Positions 8,821 to 16,532 of a stretch of 64,000 bases of DNA are shown piece by piece. The stretch comes from Enterococcus raffinosus (GTDB taxonomy: Bacteria > Bacillota > Bacilli > Lactobacillales > Enterococcaceae): contig NZ_JAHLOS010000015.1 in the NCBI RefSeq assembly GCF_018917525.1, positions 24,762 through 88,761 on the forward strand, given 5' to 3'. The notes under the pieces were generated by a model. It had not been told where the DNA came from. It saw nothing but the letters and a program-made list of their open reading frames with translations, and did no database searches. Numbering within the stretch: the stretch's first letter is position 1; each line of letters begins with the position of its first letter. A program made the translations under genes and the position numbers.

Positions 8821-9360
8821 ATGAATTCATTCGAGCTTTATGAAGTAAACCAGATGAAAGCTTTCAATTCAAAATTTTCTGAATACCTATCATTATTAAA
8901 GAAATATATTAGTCAAACTGATTTGAATGAAGAAAAAATGGAAATCAATAAGATGTATTTAAAATCTATCGAGGAGAGTTTTGAAAATAAAGATTTTAAT
9001 TGCGATCAGTATCTTCAATTAAAATCTGTTTTAAAAGATGCTACTTTTACAAGATATAAAAAACAAGAAATTGAAGCAATAATTCAGGTTTTCATGAGAA
9101 AAATAAACTTTGAAAGTTCTACTTTGGAAGATCGTGATGTAGAAAAAACTTTAGATATAACGAATGAGATTTATACATCTTTATCGAAAAATATTATTAG
9201 GTTAAACAAAAACTATAGTAAAAAATGGAGTAATATTTCTATTTCATTTCCAGAATCAAATACTTATTCATATTTTTCTACATTAGAAAAAAATAAGGAG
9301 AATAATGATGCTAAAAGAGATTACGAATATCAGTCTGAAGCAATTTTCGATAGAAGATAA
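8821..9360 (+). CDS. hypothetical helical protein, first gene of SecB-like cassette (179 aa)
   Basis: The start at 8821 follows AGAAGGGAGAATT. The protein is almost entirely helical and rich in Lys, Glu, Asn and Ile, with no signal peptide, membrane segment or motif that I recognise. Its base composition is clearly more AT-rich than that of the flanking chromosomal genes. The 3' end overlaps the SecB-like gene by 56 nt, so the two are coupled. In toxin-antitoxin-chaperone systems a SecB-like protein sits next to its client, so this could be the client of that chaperone or part of a complex with the third protein. Function unknown. Confidence 0.65.
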   Translation: MNSFELYEVNQMKAFNSKFSEYLSLLKKYISQTDLNEEKMEINKMYLKSIEESFENKDFNCDQYLQLKSVLKDATFTRYKKQEIEAIIQVFMRKINFESSTLEDRDVEKTLDITNEIYTSLSKNIIRLNKNYSKKWSNISISFPESNTYSYFSTLEKNKENNDAKRDYEYQSEAIFDRR

Positions 9361-9760
9361 AGAAGTTAGTAACGATTCGGATAATATCAAGCTAGCGATT
9401 ATTGGTGAATGCAATTTGAATAATCTTGTTCAATTTACTGAAGAAGATAATGTTTATTCTACAAATGTGTCGTTCAAGTTGGCTGTTGTGGAACAAAAAA
9501 TTGACAGCGAGGAATTGAAGAATTTGAACGACAGTGATCCAAGAATATATATATCATTGAACTGTATTTTTAAGTTAGATTTCGTTTATGATGACTTGGA
9601 TACAAATGACGAAATTAGCAAAAACAACTTAGCTAAAGAAGTTGGAAGATATACTGGCCCGTATATAAGAGAAGTCGTGACAAATATGTTTAGCCGTACT
9701 GTTTTTCCTGTCCCCCCTATTCCATTGGATTTTTTTGATGAGTTAGAGGTTATTGAGTAA
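9305..9760 (+). CDS. SecB-like chaperone, 151 aa
   Basis: The C-terminal third carries the SecB signature GPYIREVVTNMFSRT, then FPVPPIPLDFFDELE (compare SecB: PYARE, a short helix, then FP and an NFDALY-like end). The central part has the alternating strands of the SecB fold. A double ATG follows AAGGAG at 9296-9300. True SecB is a tetrameric export chaperone of proteobacteria and is normally absent from Firmicutes. SecB-like proteins outside that group are known mainly from toxin-antitoxin-chaperone modules and mobile elements. The gene overlaps its upstream neighbour and directly abuts the next start (TAA-ATG). The role as chaperone for a neighbour is inference. Confidence 0.72.
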   Translation: MMLKEITNISLKQFSIEDKEVSNDSDNIKLAIIGECNLNNLVQFTEEDNVYSTNVSFKLAVVEQKIDSEELKNLNDSDPRIYISLNCIFKLDFVYDDLDTNDEISKNNLAKEVGRYTGPYIREVVTNMFSRTVFPVPPIPLDFFDELEVIE

Positions 9761-10582
9761 ATGGAGTTGAAAAATATCAGATTTGAAGAAATAGAAAGAG
9801 ATAAATTTTATGTATCTGTTCTTCAAAATGCTCATAACATAAATCTAAAAAAAATTTTATTAAGCAAAGACGCAGATTTAATTGAAACTGTGCTTTCTTT
9901 CTTTCAAAGGAATAAGGATAACGGTGAAAGATTACGAAATGAATTAATTCGAATGGATGAAGAGTTGGAATTACGAAAAATAATTTATGGCGATGATTCT
10001 GACGCATATTTGCGAATGGTTAAACTTAAGAGGACTTTAAGTTTAATCTATCAGTTCAATTATGAGGAATTTAAAAGATTTAGAAGTAATTTTGTTGAAT
10101 ATGTTGCTTTTGTGTATTTTTCTGTAGTTGCACCGTTTGTAAAAAATAAATTAAGTAAAAGAAGACGCTTCTTTCATGAACCCAAAATTTATTATAAGAC
10201 TAGCAAAGATTTAGGGAAATCTATCAGTGTAAATGCGCAAGAAGATGAAAAAGTGCTAATTGGTAATGGTGATAATTTAGTGGATTTGATTCATGTAAAT
10301 AAAGAAGAGTTATCTATTGATATTTGTGAATGTAAGGCTGATTTAAACCATTTTTTATTGCACCTAAAAAATATAGATTCAGATAATCCAGATTGTAAAA
10401 AGAGTTTAAAAAAATGGTTTTACATGAACAATGTTCAAAATTTTTTTAATGAAAATGTATCTGGATGTAGCGCTAAGCTTTATTTCTTCACATTTGCCGA
10501 TACCATCAACAACGCAGAACAAGTAAAAGATGAAGCTACTATTATTACTTCAACTAAAATATGTTCAGCATTTTGTATTTAA
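9761..10582 (+). CDS. putative PD-(D/E)XK nuclease-like protein, 273 aa
   Basis: The start codon directly follows the stop of the SecB-like gene, so it is translationally coupled. The N-terminal half is helical. From residue 105 a helix FRSNFVEYVAFVYF, then VDLIHV (D175) and a strand with SIDICECKAD (E190-C-K192) resemble the core of the PD-(D/E)XK nuclease fold: helix Glu, Asp at a strand end, and ExK. No other motif was recognised. It is AT-rich like its neighbours. The 72-nt terminator repeat lies 8 nt after the stop. A nuclease or restriction role is plausible but rests on a short motif only. Confidence 0.6.
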   Translation: MELKNIRFEEIERDKFYVSVLQNAHNINLKKILLSKDADLIETVLSFFQRNKDNGERLRNELIRMDEELELRKIIYGDDSDAYLRMVKLKRTLSLIYQFNYEEFKRFRSNFVEYVAFVYFSVVAPFVKNKLSKRRRFFHEPKIYYKTSKDLGKSISVNAQEDEKVLIGNGDNLVDLIHVNKEELSIDICECKADLNHFLLHLKNIDSDNPDCKKSLKKWFYMNNVQNFFNENVSGCSAKLYFFTFADTINNAEQVKDEATIITSTKICSAFCI

Positions 10583-10590
10583 TAGTTTAT

Positions 10591-10662
10591 TACCTGAAAA
10601 ATTCATACTTACTCGAAGATCCGTTGGAAAGATTAAACTGCCAATGATTCTTCGATTTTTTT
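10591..10662 (+). repeat. 72-nt dispersed repeat with terminator hairpin, copy 2
   Basis: This is the same element as at 6822-6893, with seven differences. TCGAAGA pairs with TCTTCGA and is followed by a run of seven T. It serves as the terminator of the three-gene cassette. Confidence 0.8.
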
Positions 10663-10700
10663 GGCTCTAAGTCAAATCGTGTTGTTTTCGTTAAATCACT

Positions 10701-10732
10701 GAAAAGAAATGCTTCGGCGTTTCCTTTTTTTC
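10701..10732 (+). terminator. hairpin terminator
   Basis: AAAGAAATGC, loop TTCG and GCGTTTCCTTTTTTT form a stem and T-run on the plus strand, about 40 nt after the repeat. It looks like a back-up terminator. Confidence 0.55.
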
Positions 10733-10757
10733 TTTTTGTTTTTTTGTTCAAATAATG

Positions 10758-10789
10758 GGCTCTTCGTCAATGAGTGTTGGTGAAGAGCC
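10758..10789. repeat. inverted repeat GGCTCTTC / GAAGAGCC
   Basis: Eight-bp perfect arms surround a 16-nt loop. The sequence resembles the tips of some ISL3-type elements, but no ISL3 transposase was found nearby, so this is only a possible IS scar. Confidence 0.35.
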
Positions 10790-11122
10790 TGGACAGTTTG
10801 ATCCCAAATTAACAGTTATTTTGGAAACTCACTAACTAATCCTACAAATTGAAACCTGTTGTATCCTAAATCGGTTTTATTTTCTTAATATTATGATTCA
10901 TCCCCCAGAAGTCATCTCTAAAAGAAACAAGGATAAACAACTGGGACTCATTAGCAAATTTTAGCTTATATCAGAGGTTAAATCTCCATTTCTCACAACT
11001 TGGCAAAATTATTTTGGGATTGGGAAACCGACTATTTACTTTTTTGCTTTTTGGGAGTGAATCATATTATGCCACTTTAATAGTATTTGATTTCATACTC
11101 CCAATCCACCCAAATTTTTATC
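10790..11122. other. non-coding gap of about 330 bp
   Basis: No gene or structured element is convincing here. The stretch leads into the integrase remnant and appears to be decayed mobile DNA. Confidence 0.35.
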
Positions 11123-11200
11123 TATTCAGTAAAGGATATTTATGCTCATGTTAGCACTCGTCAGATAAAAGAAACCAACAATAGCTTCGCGAATTTCATG
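11123..11200 (+). pseudogene. tyrosine recombinase (integrase) C-terminal remnant
   Basis: The frame reads VKDIYAHVSTRQIKET, then NNSFANFM. This resembles the end of phage and ICE tyrosine integrases, where the catalytic Tyr lies in a DxYxHV segment followed by a short helix. Upstream the frame carries no further integrase motif, so only about 26 codons remain. It suggests that an integrating element once ended here. The match is short and could be chance. Confidence 0.4.
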
Positions 11201-11484
11201 ACAATATCTGATCAAAAAAGCAGATTCCCTCTATTAAATGGTCTGCTAAACATTGGCTTAACATTGTTTTCATTTTCCCTCAGAGTTGGTGTTTTTAAGA
11301 TCATTTTGAGGATTCAGTGTTTCCTAATATTGCTTAATTGTACTTGCAGCAAGAGATTGATGCTTTGGTATAATCAGAAAAATCACTAATTTTTCTACAG
11401 TTGGTAATTGTGAGCGGAACTCTTAATGACTATTTTCTACCCTAAAAAGCAATAATCGGGATAGAATAAAGCAAAGTGGGGTAA
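11201..11484. other. non-coding gap of about 280 bp
   Basis: No supported gene. The integrase frame stays open to about 11389 but shows no family resemblance. Confidence 0.35.
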
Positions 11485-11661
11485 AAAAAGAGACTGTTCA
11501 ATCATTCGCTGACGCCTCTTTCTAAAGCTGATATCGTTATTTTAGCACCTGAGCTAAGCCAGAAAACAATCGAAAGAAGATTGACTGATTTGGTAAAAGC
11601 AGCACGTATCCAGAAAATTGGCGCTGGTCGCTCTACCGCATACATCAGTAAAAGTAATGCC
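11485..11661 (+). pseudogene. winged-helix C-terminal remnant, Fic type
   Basis: The open frame has LTPLSKADIVILAPELSQ, then KTIERRLTDLVKAARI and QKIGAGRSTAYI. It matches the DNA-binding winged helix found at the C-terminus of many Fic/DOC proteins. No Fic core (HPFxxGNGR) is present upstream, where a stop closes the frame. It is not a copy of the complete Fic gene at 41.5 kb. A remnant of another winged-helix protein is also possible. Confidence 0.5.
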
Positions 11662-11666
11662 TCAAC

Positions 11667-11710
11667 AAAAATATCTACCCCAACTCAGTTGTTTTGGGGT
11701 AGATATTTTT
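11667..11710. terminator. 17-bp perfect inverted repeat, bidirectional terminator
   Basis: Arms at 11667-11683 and 11694-11710 are perfect complements around a 10-nt loop. They end in TTTTT on the plus strand and in five T on the minus strand. It can end transcription from both sides; on the minus side it lies after the bacteriocin/immunity genes. Confidence 0.8.
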
Positions 11711-11816
11711 ATTCTGAGTCAGATAAAGTCTTTAGTCGTTCTAACAAGGTGTTACTTTTCGAATTAAATACGTTTGCATCATGTGTAGACGGATAAAAAA
11801 TATTTTTCTCTGTAAT

Positions 11817-12098
11817 TCATCCTCGAAAGAATGATTCAGCCCAACAGCCATAACCTATTGAACATAATAATACTAGGCTTGCTATAACTAATCTTAAATT
11901 AAAATTCAAACTCCCCTTAACACTAGAAACTAAGATAATTGCTAAGAACGTAAAAAAAAGAAAGAAAGCCCCCATAAAGCAAGTAAAAATATACCCCTTT
12001 TTCTTCCACTGATTTTTAGCATGAAGTTTTTTATATAAAAATATCCCTATTACACCAAAACGCCAAAATATTGCAGAATCACTCGGTTTATTTTTCAT
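11817..12098 (-). CDS. small membrane protein, putative bacteriocin immunity protein
   Basis: This 93-aa protein starts at 12098 after GGAAAGGAGCGG. It has a basic N-terminus and at least two strong membrane segments (YIFTCFMGAFFLFFTFLAII and LRLVIASLVLLCSIGYG). It lies 114 bp downstream of the bacteriocin precursor on the same strand, the usual place of an immunity gene, and small multi-pass membrane proteins are a common immunity type. No similarity to a named immunity family was recognised, so the role rests on context. Confidence 0.6.
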   Translation of the reverse strand: MKNKPSDSAIFWRFGVIGIFLYKKLHAKNQWKKKGYIFTCFMGAFFLFFTFLAIILVSSVKGSLNFNLRLVIASLVLLCSIGYGCWAESFFRG

Positions 12099-12212
12099 TT
12101 TACCGCTCCTTTCCAAATCCTTAATCTTCTAAGGACTAATTTCCCGCGGGTCTTCTACATTAAAACTAGTAGTAGCTTCGCGTGATTCTATAGAATGGAC
12201 TATTAGATTACA

Positions 12213-12404
12213 TTAATGCCAACCATGTTGAGGTTTTTTATTATATCCCCATTTAACACATGAGCCTAAAAATCCTACGACACCTCCGTCAAAGCCGCCG
12301 GTTACTGCTCCACCTACTGTGTTAATAGCACAATTTACATCAGCATTGCCACCACCGATAATTTTTTGCATTTCTTGAACATTCATTTCTTTAATATTTT
12401 GCAT
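12213..12404 (-). CDS. class II bacteriocin precursor with double-glycine leader
   Basis: The 63-aa precursor has an 18-residue leader, MQNIKEMNVQEMQKIIGG, with the double-glycine cleavage site used by C39-peptidase ABC exporters. The predicted 45-residue mature peptide is glycine-rich (GGAVTGGFDGGVVGFLG, several GxxxG motifs), has two cysteines (a likely disulfide), and ends in a basic, His- and Trp-containing tail. GxxxG motifs are typical of two-peptide class IIb bacteriocins, but no partner peptide, exporter or inducer gene is nearby, so export must rely on another locus. The ribosome site is AGAAGGAGCG. Confidence 0.8.
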   Translation of the reverse strand: MQNIKEMNVQEMQKIIGGGNADVNCAINTVGGAVTGGFDGGVVGFLGSCVKWGYNKKPQHGWH

Positions 12405-12614
12405 GTTATAACACGCTCCTTCTAATTATTTTTAATACGAAATGAATGTATCATAGTATTTTTATCTATAGGGAAAACCTTCCTGAACCTTAGGTATTTC
12501 ATCTTGAACGAGTTATTTCGTTGGACCAAACGAGGACTAAAAGCCTATTTGTTCGATATTCCCAACTGAAAACAAAATAGTCATTCAGAAATAAGAAGCC
12601 TTCACCCAAAAATT

Positions 12615-13205
12615 TCACTCATCCCGCTCTTCAAACTCCAACAGATAATGATCAATCTGACCGTTTTCTATGATCTTCATTTCGATCATATCCCATTCCT
12701 TATGGTTCAGGAGTTTTTGAACGAGCTCGTTTTCGATCTCCGCTTTCGTTATCGTACCGACATCATAATAATCTATCTCAAATAGGTCATCGATTTTATT
12801 TCCTTCTTCATCTTCTTCATAGCTTGAGAAAATGACGTAATTGACCACAATCTCATTGTCCCTTCGTGCATGTCTCACTAATTCATCTAAGAGCACGATT
12901 TCACAGCCAAAATACCTCAATACCTCTTCTATTTCTTCGTCACACCAATTGTAGTGGGGTTCATTTTTTTCAAGAATTTGTTGAATTTCTTCTTTTTGTT
13001 CTTCAGTTAGTGATTCGTAAGTAATCTTACTATCGATCGTTCCATCTGCATCGCTTTTTTGTTCAACTCTATATAAAACGTTTCTATTTCGGTCTAGTAT
13101 ATTGAACTTTAATGCCCTTTGACCGTTCAACAGCGTGATCCAAATTGCGCGTTCTGATCGATACCCGCCATAAGTTAATTGTGTTTTTTGATATTCTACT
13201 GTCAC
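12615..13205 (-). CDS. hypothetical protein, paralogue of the 15.6-kb gene (196 aa)
   Basis: I chose a GTG start at 13205 because AAGGAGG lies 8 nt upstream and the resulting N-terminus aligns with the paralogue at 15611-16165. Shared blocks include WITLLNGQRALKFNILDRN (MVTTLKGETTLKFNVLNKS in the other) and a similar end (IEMKIIENGQ and IKLKIVENGE). It is an acidic, soluble protein without membrane segments. The two copies flank the AbiE module. The family is not recognised. In such islands duplicated small acidic proteins are often immunity or accessory proteins, but nothing proves it here. Confidence 0.65.
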   Translation of the reverse strand: MTVEYQKTQLTYGGYRSERAIWITLLNGQRALKFNILDRNRNVLYRVEQKSDADGTIDSKITYESLTEEQKEEIQQILEKNEPHYNWCDEEIEEVLRYFGCEIVLLDELVRHARRDNEIVVNYVIFSSYEEDEEGNKIDDLFEIDYYDVGTITKAEIENELVQKLLNHKEWDMIEMKIIENGQIDHYLLEFEERDE

Positions 13206-13346
13206 CTTTTCATCCTCCTTAACAACAGTTTTCCCGTCATTATTATACAATGAGACAATCGATAAGGACTAGCTGATTTCACGATATAAAAACCCCAATT
13301 ACGATTTATTTTTAAACAAAATGACTTCGTTTCTAAGAATTGAACT

Positions 13347-13380
13347 AAAAAATATGCGGCGCACAGAACGCGCCGCATAT
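13347..13380 (-). terminator. strong terminator downstream of AbiE/ssb remnant
   Basis: ATATGCGGCGC (13352-13362) pairs perfectly with 13370-13380 and is followed on the minus strand by six T. It closes the minus-strand AbiE transcript. Confidence 0.8.
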
Positions 13381-13451
13381 CGGACTAAGTTTTATTCGAA
13401 TTCCTCTTCACCAACACGATTTTATACGAAAGCTTCCTTGAATAATAGTGA

Positions 13452-13622
13452 TCATTTTCGCCATATTACACAATTGATAAAATCAGCGTCTCGATTTCCT
13501 GACTAATTGGTAAAATTTCTGTTTGCTGCTAATGTAACGGTTGCTATAGAATTCCCGTCAGGTATAATACGTAAATCTAGATCTTTCATTAAACGGGCAA
13601 CTAGCACGACATTGTTTATCAT
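13452..13622 (-). pseudogene. ssb: single-stranded DNA-binding protein (ssb) remnant
   Basis: The minus strand from ATG at 13622 reads [18 protein letters not shown], then [17 protein letters not shown], an amber stop, and SGNRDADFINCVIWRK before a TGA. This is the N-terminal OB-fold of SSB. The amber stop stands where the family has Gln in NFTNQ (CAG to TAG). The last two-thirds of the gene are missing. Extra ssb genes are common on phages and conjugative elements, so this is a trace of such an element. It lies just after the AbiEii stop. Confidence 0.8.
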
Positions 13623-13651
13623 GATTACCGCTCTATTTTATTAAAATGATG

Positions 13652-14515
13652 TTATCTTTTTCGCTGGTCTGAGATTTTTTCTTGTTCGATACATTCGTTT
13701 AGAATCTGTTTGATTGAATCCACTGTTTCATCATAGGAAATATCTTTAGCGAACGGATTTTCTTTTTTATATTTATCCCATCGATCTTTTAATTCTGTAC
13801 TATTAGCAATAGATTCCATGGATCTATCGTAGTATGATTCTAATTTCTCTAAGTTTCCTCTTTTCGAAAAAGTATTTCTCACACTTTTGTATAATGATTT
13901 TTGATCAATCTCTTCTAACTTAGGAATCGTATATAAATCATAAAAATCTTTAGCTCGTGAATTATCCACTCCAAAACTTAGTGTTGCGCTCAATTTTTCT
14001 GCGATTATTTGTTCGATTGGATATGCTGGGATTTCTATTATTTTGTCTTCAAACATCAACTTATGTTTATGCTTTGTTACTTCAGGTAAAATGGAGTCTC
14101 CTGTTGTTAAATCCATTTTAAAGGGAACACGTGTATTTTCTAAATAGCCAAATAATTTCACTTGGAAGCCAGGATAATAATCTGCCTCTCTTGTTTCTGA
14201 AATACTCTTAATCTCAAATTTTATTCCTTCCTTTGTCGACTGTTTAACTAAATCATTAAACACTTTTAAAATATTTTCTTCAGTAGCTTTGAATCTTCGA
14301 ATAGTCGTATCAATATCAATTGTGGATCTTGTATTGATTCCATACTTCGAACCCAATAAGAAACCACCTTTTAGAATAAAATCGTCTTGATAAGAAGACT
14401 CTGCGATTTTCTCTAAAAATTTATCCATCATGTAGTGACGCTGCACAAGTTGTGGATTCAATCCTGTTTCTCTCGCAACATTTCTGGTTTTAGCTGAAAA
14501 CTGAGTTGGTGTCAT
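13652..14515 (-). CDS. abiEii: AbiEii-type nucleotidyltransferase toxin
   Basis: This 287-aa protein has the AbiEii/AbiGii fold. The catalytic motif GS-x10-DxD is intact: G55-S56 and D67-I-D69 in GGFLLGSKYGINTRSTIDID. Later segments with YPIEQIIAEKLSA and RAKDFYDLY are family hallmarks. Members are nucleotidyltransferases that stop growth during phage infection and are countered by AbiEi. I chose 14515, the ATG with proper spacing from AAAGGA; a second ATG lies at 14521. It follows the antitoxin gene at a short distance and shares its operator-controlled promoter. Confidence 0.92.
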   Translation of the reverse strand: MTPTQFSAKTRNVARETGLNPQLVQRHYMMDKFLEKIAESSYQDDFILKGGFLLGSKYGINTRSTIDIDTTIRRFKATEENILKVFNDLVKQSTKEGIKFEIKSISETREADYYPGFQVKLFGYLENTRVPFKMDLTTGDSILPEVTKHKHKLMFEDKIIEIPAYPIEQIIAEKLSATLSFGVDNSRAKDFYDLYTIPKLEEIDQKSLYKSVRNTFSKRGNLEKLESYYDRSMESIANSTELKDRWDKYKKENPFAKDISYDETVDSIKQILNECIEQEKISDQRKR

Positions 14516-14531
14516 AATCATTATCCTTTCA

Positions 14532-15125
14532 TCAATATAGAGCTTCCATATAATTAGCTAATCTCGGATCTACATTCAATTTCTCCCTGTATTCTCTCAA
14601 TTTCATTGGATCGCGATCCTTTTCACGCATATAGTCTTTTAAGGCATCTAGCTTGGTTTCAAACGTGGCATTATATCGAGGGTTCCACATATCACAAATT
14701 GTTCTTTCTTTATTGTATACTCGAATCGGATTCCCTTGATATGAGTTAATTTCAATTACTCCTAAATCAAAAACTTTGTCCTTAACTTTATGGATACGTA
14801 CAAATTCTTCCTCTAAATATTTTCTCTGAATATGATAATTTGAAGGGACTGACAAATGAATTTTTTTAGGAATATTTGTAGAAAGAGAATACAAATCTAA
14901 GGCTGTTTCATGTGAGAATACCCCCTTTGAAAACCTACACTGAATCATATACAGTTCATCTACTCCATGTCCGTCAAGTACATAATACCCTCTAGTAATT
15001 CGTACAAGTTTTCCCGTCTCTACTAAACGCTGGACTGTTGCCCCTGCAATTCCTTCAGTTCTTGCCTCTCTCATTGAAAGATTCCCGTCTCTCTTTTCTA
15101 ATAGCTGAAATAGTTTATCTTTCAA
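14532..15125 (-). CDS. abiEi: AbiEi-type antitoxin and repressor
   Basis: This 197-aa protein starts with an N-terminal winged helix (LSMREARTEGIAGATVQRLV, then RGYYV), followed by the AbiEi central domain with FSHETALDLYSL and RTICDMW. It neutralises AbiEii and represses its own operon. The start is TTG at 15125 with AAGGGGGGAT upstream, and a low initiation rate is expected. A perfect 16-bp inverted repeat surrounding the -10 box lies immediately upstream. It is the first gene of the two-gene module. Confidence 0.9.
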   Translation of the reverse strand: MKDKLFQLLEKRDGNLSMREARTEGIAGATVQRLVETGKLVRITRGYYVLDGHGVDELYMIQCRFSKGVFSHETALDLYSLSTNIPKKIHLSVPSNYHIQRKYLEEEFVRIHKVKDKVFDLGVIEINSYQGNPIRVYNKERTICDMWNPRYNATFETKLDALKDYMREKDRDPMKLREYREKLNVDPRLANYMEALY

Positions 15126-15144
15126 AGATATCCCCCCTTATACA

Positions 15145-15189
15145 TTACATTTAAACCCTCTAAATTATATCATGAGGGTTTAAATGTAA
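15145..15189 (-). promoter_or_regulatory. AbiEi operator and promoter
   Basis: Two perfect 16-nt arms, TTACATTTAAACCCTC at 15145-15160 and its complement at 15174-15189, surround 13 nt. On the minus strand that spacer holds a TATAAT-like -10 box. AbiEi antitoxins bind such inverted repeats and repress the operon, so this is the autoregulatory operator. Confidence 0.85.
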
Positions 15190-15432
15190 CAATAGGTCTT
15201 ATCTGTCTAAATCTATCTCTCTTCATAATTGTTGTTGACACTTTAATCCTGAAGCTTCTGTTTAATTTTTTGCTTCATTAATCTTTGATTTTTCTGCTTG
15301 TAAATCAACTTCTAATAAATGTACAATGAATGTTTTTATATTCATCAAGAAAGATTCATGTGTTCCTTGTTTACTACCGATTCTTTTCAGATAAGATTCT
15401 CAGTTATAGGAACTTTGAAAACATAATAAAAA
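15190..15432. other. non-coding gap of about 240 bp
   Basis: A 45-codon open frame without a good start on the minus strand (ending LQAEKSKINEAKN, about 15250-15400) is the only hint of coding. It may be the tail of a lost gene. Confidence 0.35.
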
Positions 15433-15530
15433 AGACCGAACACCATGATTCGTGTTCGATCCTTTAAACTCAACCAAGCCGCTCCAAAACGCTCGCTATC
15501 TCAGTCAGGGCTTCTGGGTCGGTTTCAGTG
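15433..15530 (-). pseudogene. queG 3'-end fragment with its terminator
   Basis: The minus strand reads TETDPEALTEIASVLERLG then stop (15470), against [19 protein letters not shown] at the end of intact queG (16533). Resemblance continues past the stop: GATCGAACACGAATCATGGTG here against GATTGAACACGAGTTATTGGTG after queG. Here the hairpin is complete (GAACAC paired with GTGTTC) and is followed by a T-run. After intact queG the 3' arm is missing. So this is a diverged second copy of the gene end, left by an insertion or recombination event. Confidence 0.8.
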
Positions 15531-15610
15531 GTCCCCCCTTAATCCACTCCCGTATAGATAGGTAAGGAATGCCTAAACAAATGCCTTATTAGCGCTAAGC
15601 ACTCTGATAT

Positions 15611-16165
15611 TCAGGCTGCTTCCAAAGTTATCCGATAACACTTTAGTTCACCATTTTCTACTATCTTCAGCTTGATTACATCCGAATCCTCTTTTGCCAA
15701 CAGCTTCGGCATTAAATAGGTCCCGATGATTTCTTGCTCTGAAGTTCCTTCTTCAAAAAACTCTAGTTTGTTTGAAACTGCTCCTGTTTGCTCCGTGCTT
15801 GAATAGAAGGAGTAGCTGATCACCGTGTCATTGTCGCTTTTTCCATATTTCAGCATTTCAGAATTATCCACTAGCTCCAATCCGAAAATACCTAACGTGT
15901 CCTCTAAACTACACTCTCCCCACTCAGTCTCATTGTTGCTAAAAATCTGCTGAATGTCTTCTATATCATTCGAGGATAGCGCTTCGGCAATCACTTCAAA
16001 ATTATCTGCCGCCATATTTTGTCTAAACTTATACAAAATGTCTCCAGACTTGTTCAGGACATTGAATTTAAGTGTCGTTTCACCCTTCAAAGTAGTAACC
16101 ATAATGATACGCCCAACCTGATACTCACCATAATGCAGCAATTCCTTCTGAGCCCATATTTTCAT
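15611..16165 (-). CDS. hypothetical protein, paralogue of the 12.6-kb gene (184 aa)
   Basis: It shares blocks with the protein at 12615-13205: YGEYQVGRII near the start, TTLKFNVLNKSGDILYKF, and the end IKLKIVENGELKCYRITL. It is acidic and soluble with no known domain. The start is ATG at 16165 with AGGGGGAT upstream. It lies between the partial and the complete queG ends, so it was probably brought in with the partial copy. The family is unknown to me. Confidence 0.65.
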   Translation of the reverse strand: MKIWAQKELLHYGEYQVGRIIMVTTLKGETTLKFNVLNKSGDILYKFRQNMAADNFEVIAEALSSNDIEDIQQIFSNNETEWGECSLEDTLGIFGLELVDNSEMLKYGKSDNDTVISYSFYSSTEQTGAVSNKLEFFEEGTSEQEIIGTYLMPKLLAKEDSDVIKLKIVENGELKCYRITLEAA

Positions 16166-16532
16166 GGAACATCCCCCTAGAGTAGCCCTTTTTTTAAGTA
16201 TAATTCATTTTGAATATCCAGCCTAGATGTTTCATCTATAACAAAAATTGTTTTTTTTGAAACATTTTAAAAAATTGGGTAGTTGAGTTTGTTGGAGTGA
16301 TTTGATGTATATTAAGTCCTTATCGAAAAAAAAAGAGACGCCAATATAATTAGCAATCTCAAAAAATCGTTCAGTTTATACTTGGACCATCTGCTTTTCA
16401 TAAACCTATCCTACAAAACTGGCTGCTAGTTGGAATAATGTCCACCGCACGATCCCACCAAGCCGTAATCAGTGCATCAGAGACCTCTGAGACGGGTAGC
16501 CCACCAATAACTCGTGTTCAATCTTTTTTTAC
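16166..16532. other. non-coding gap of about 370 bp
   Basis: It holds the leader of the 184-aa gene and sequence after queG. The region just after queG keeps the 5' arm of a terminator (GATTGAACAC) without its partner. No gene is seen. Confidence 0.4.
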
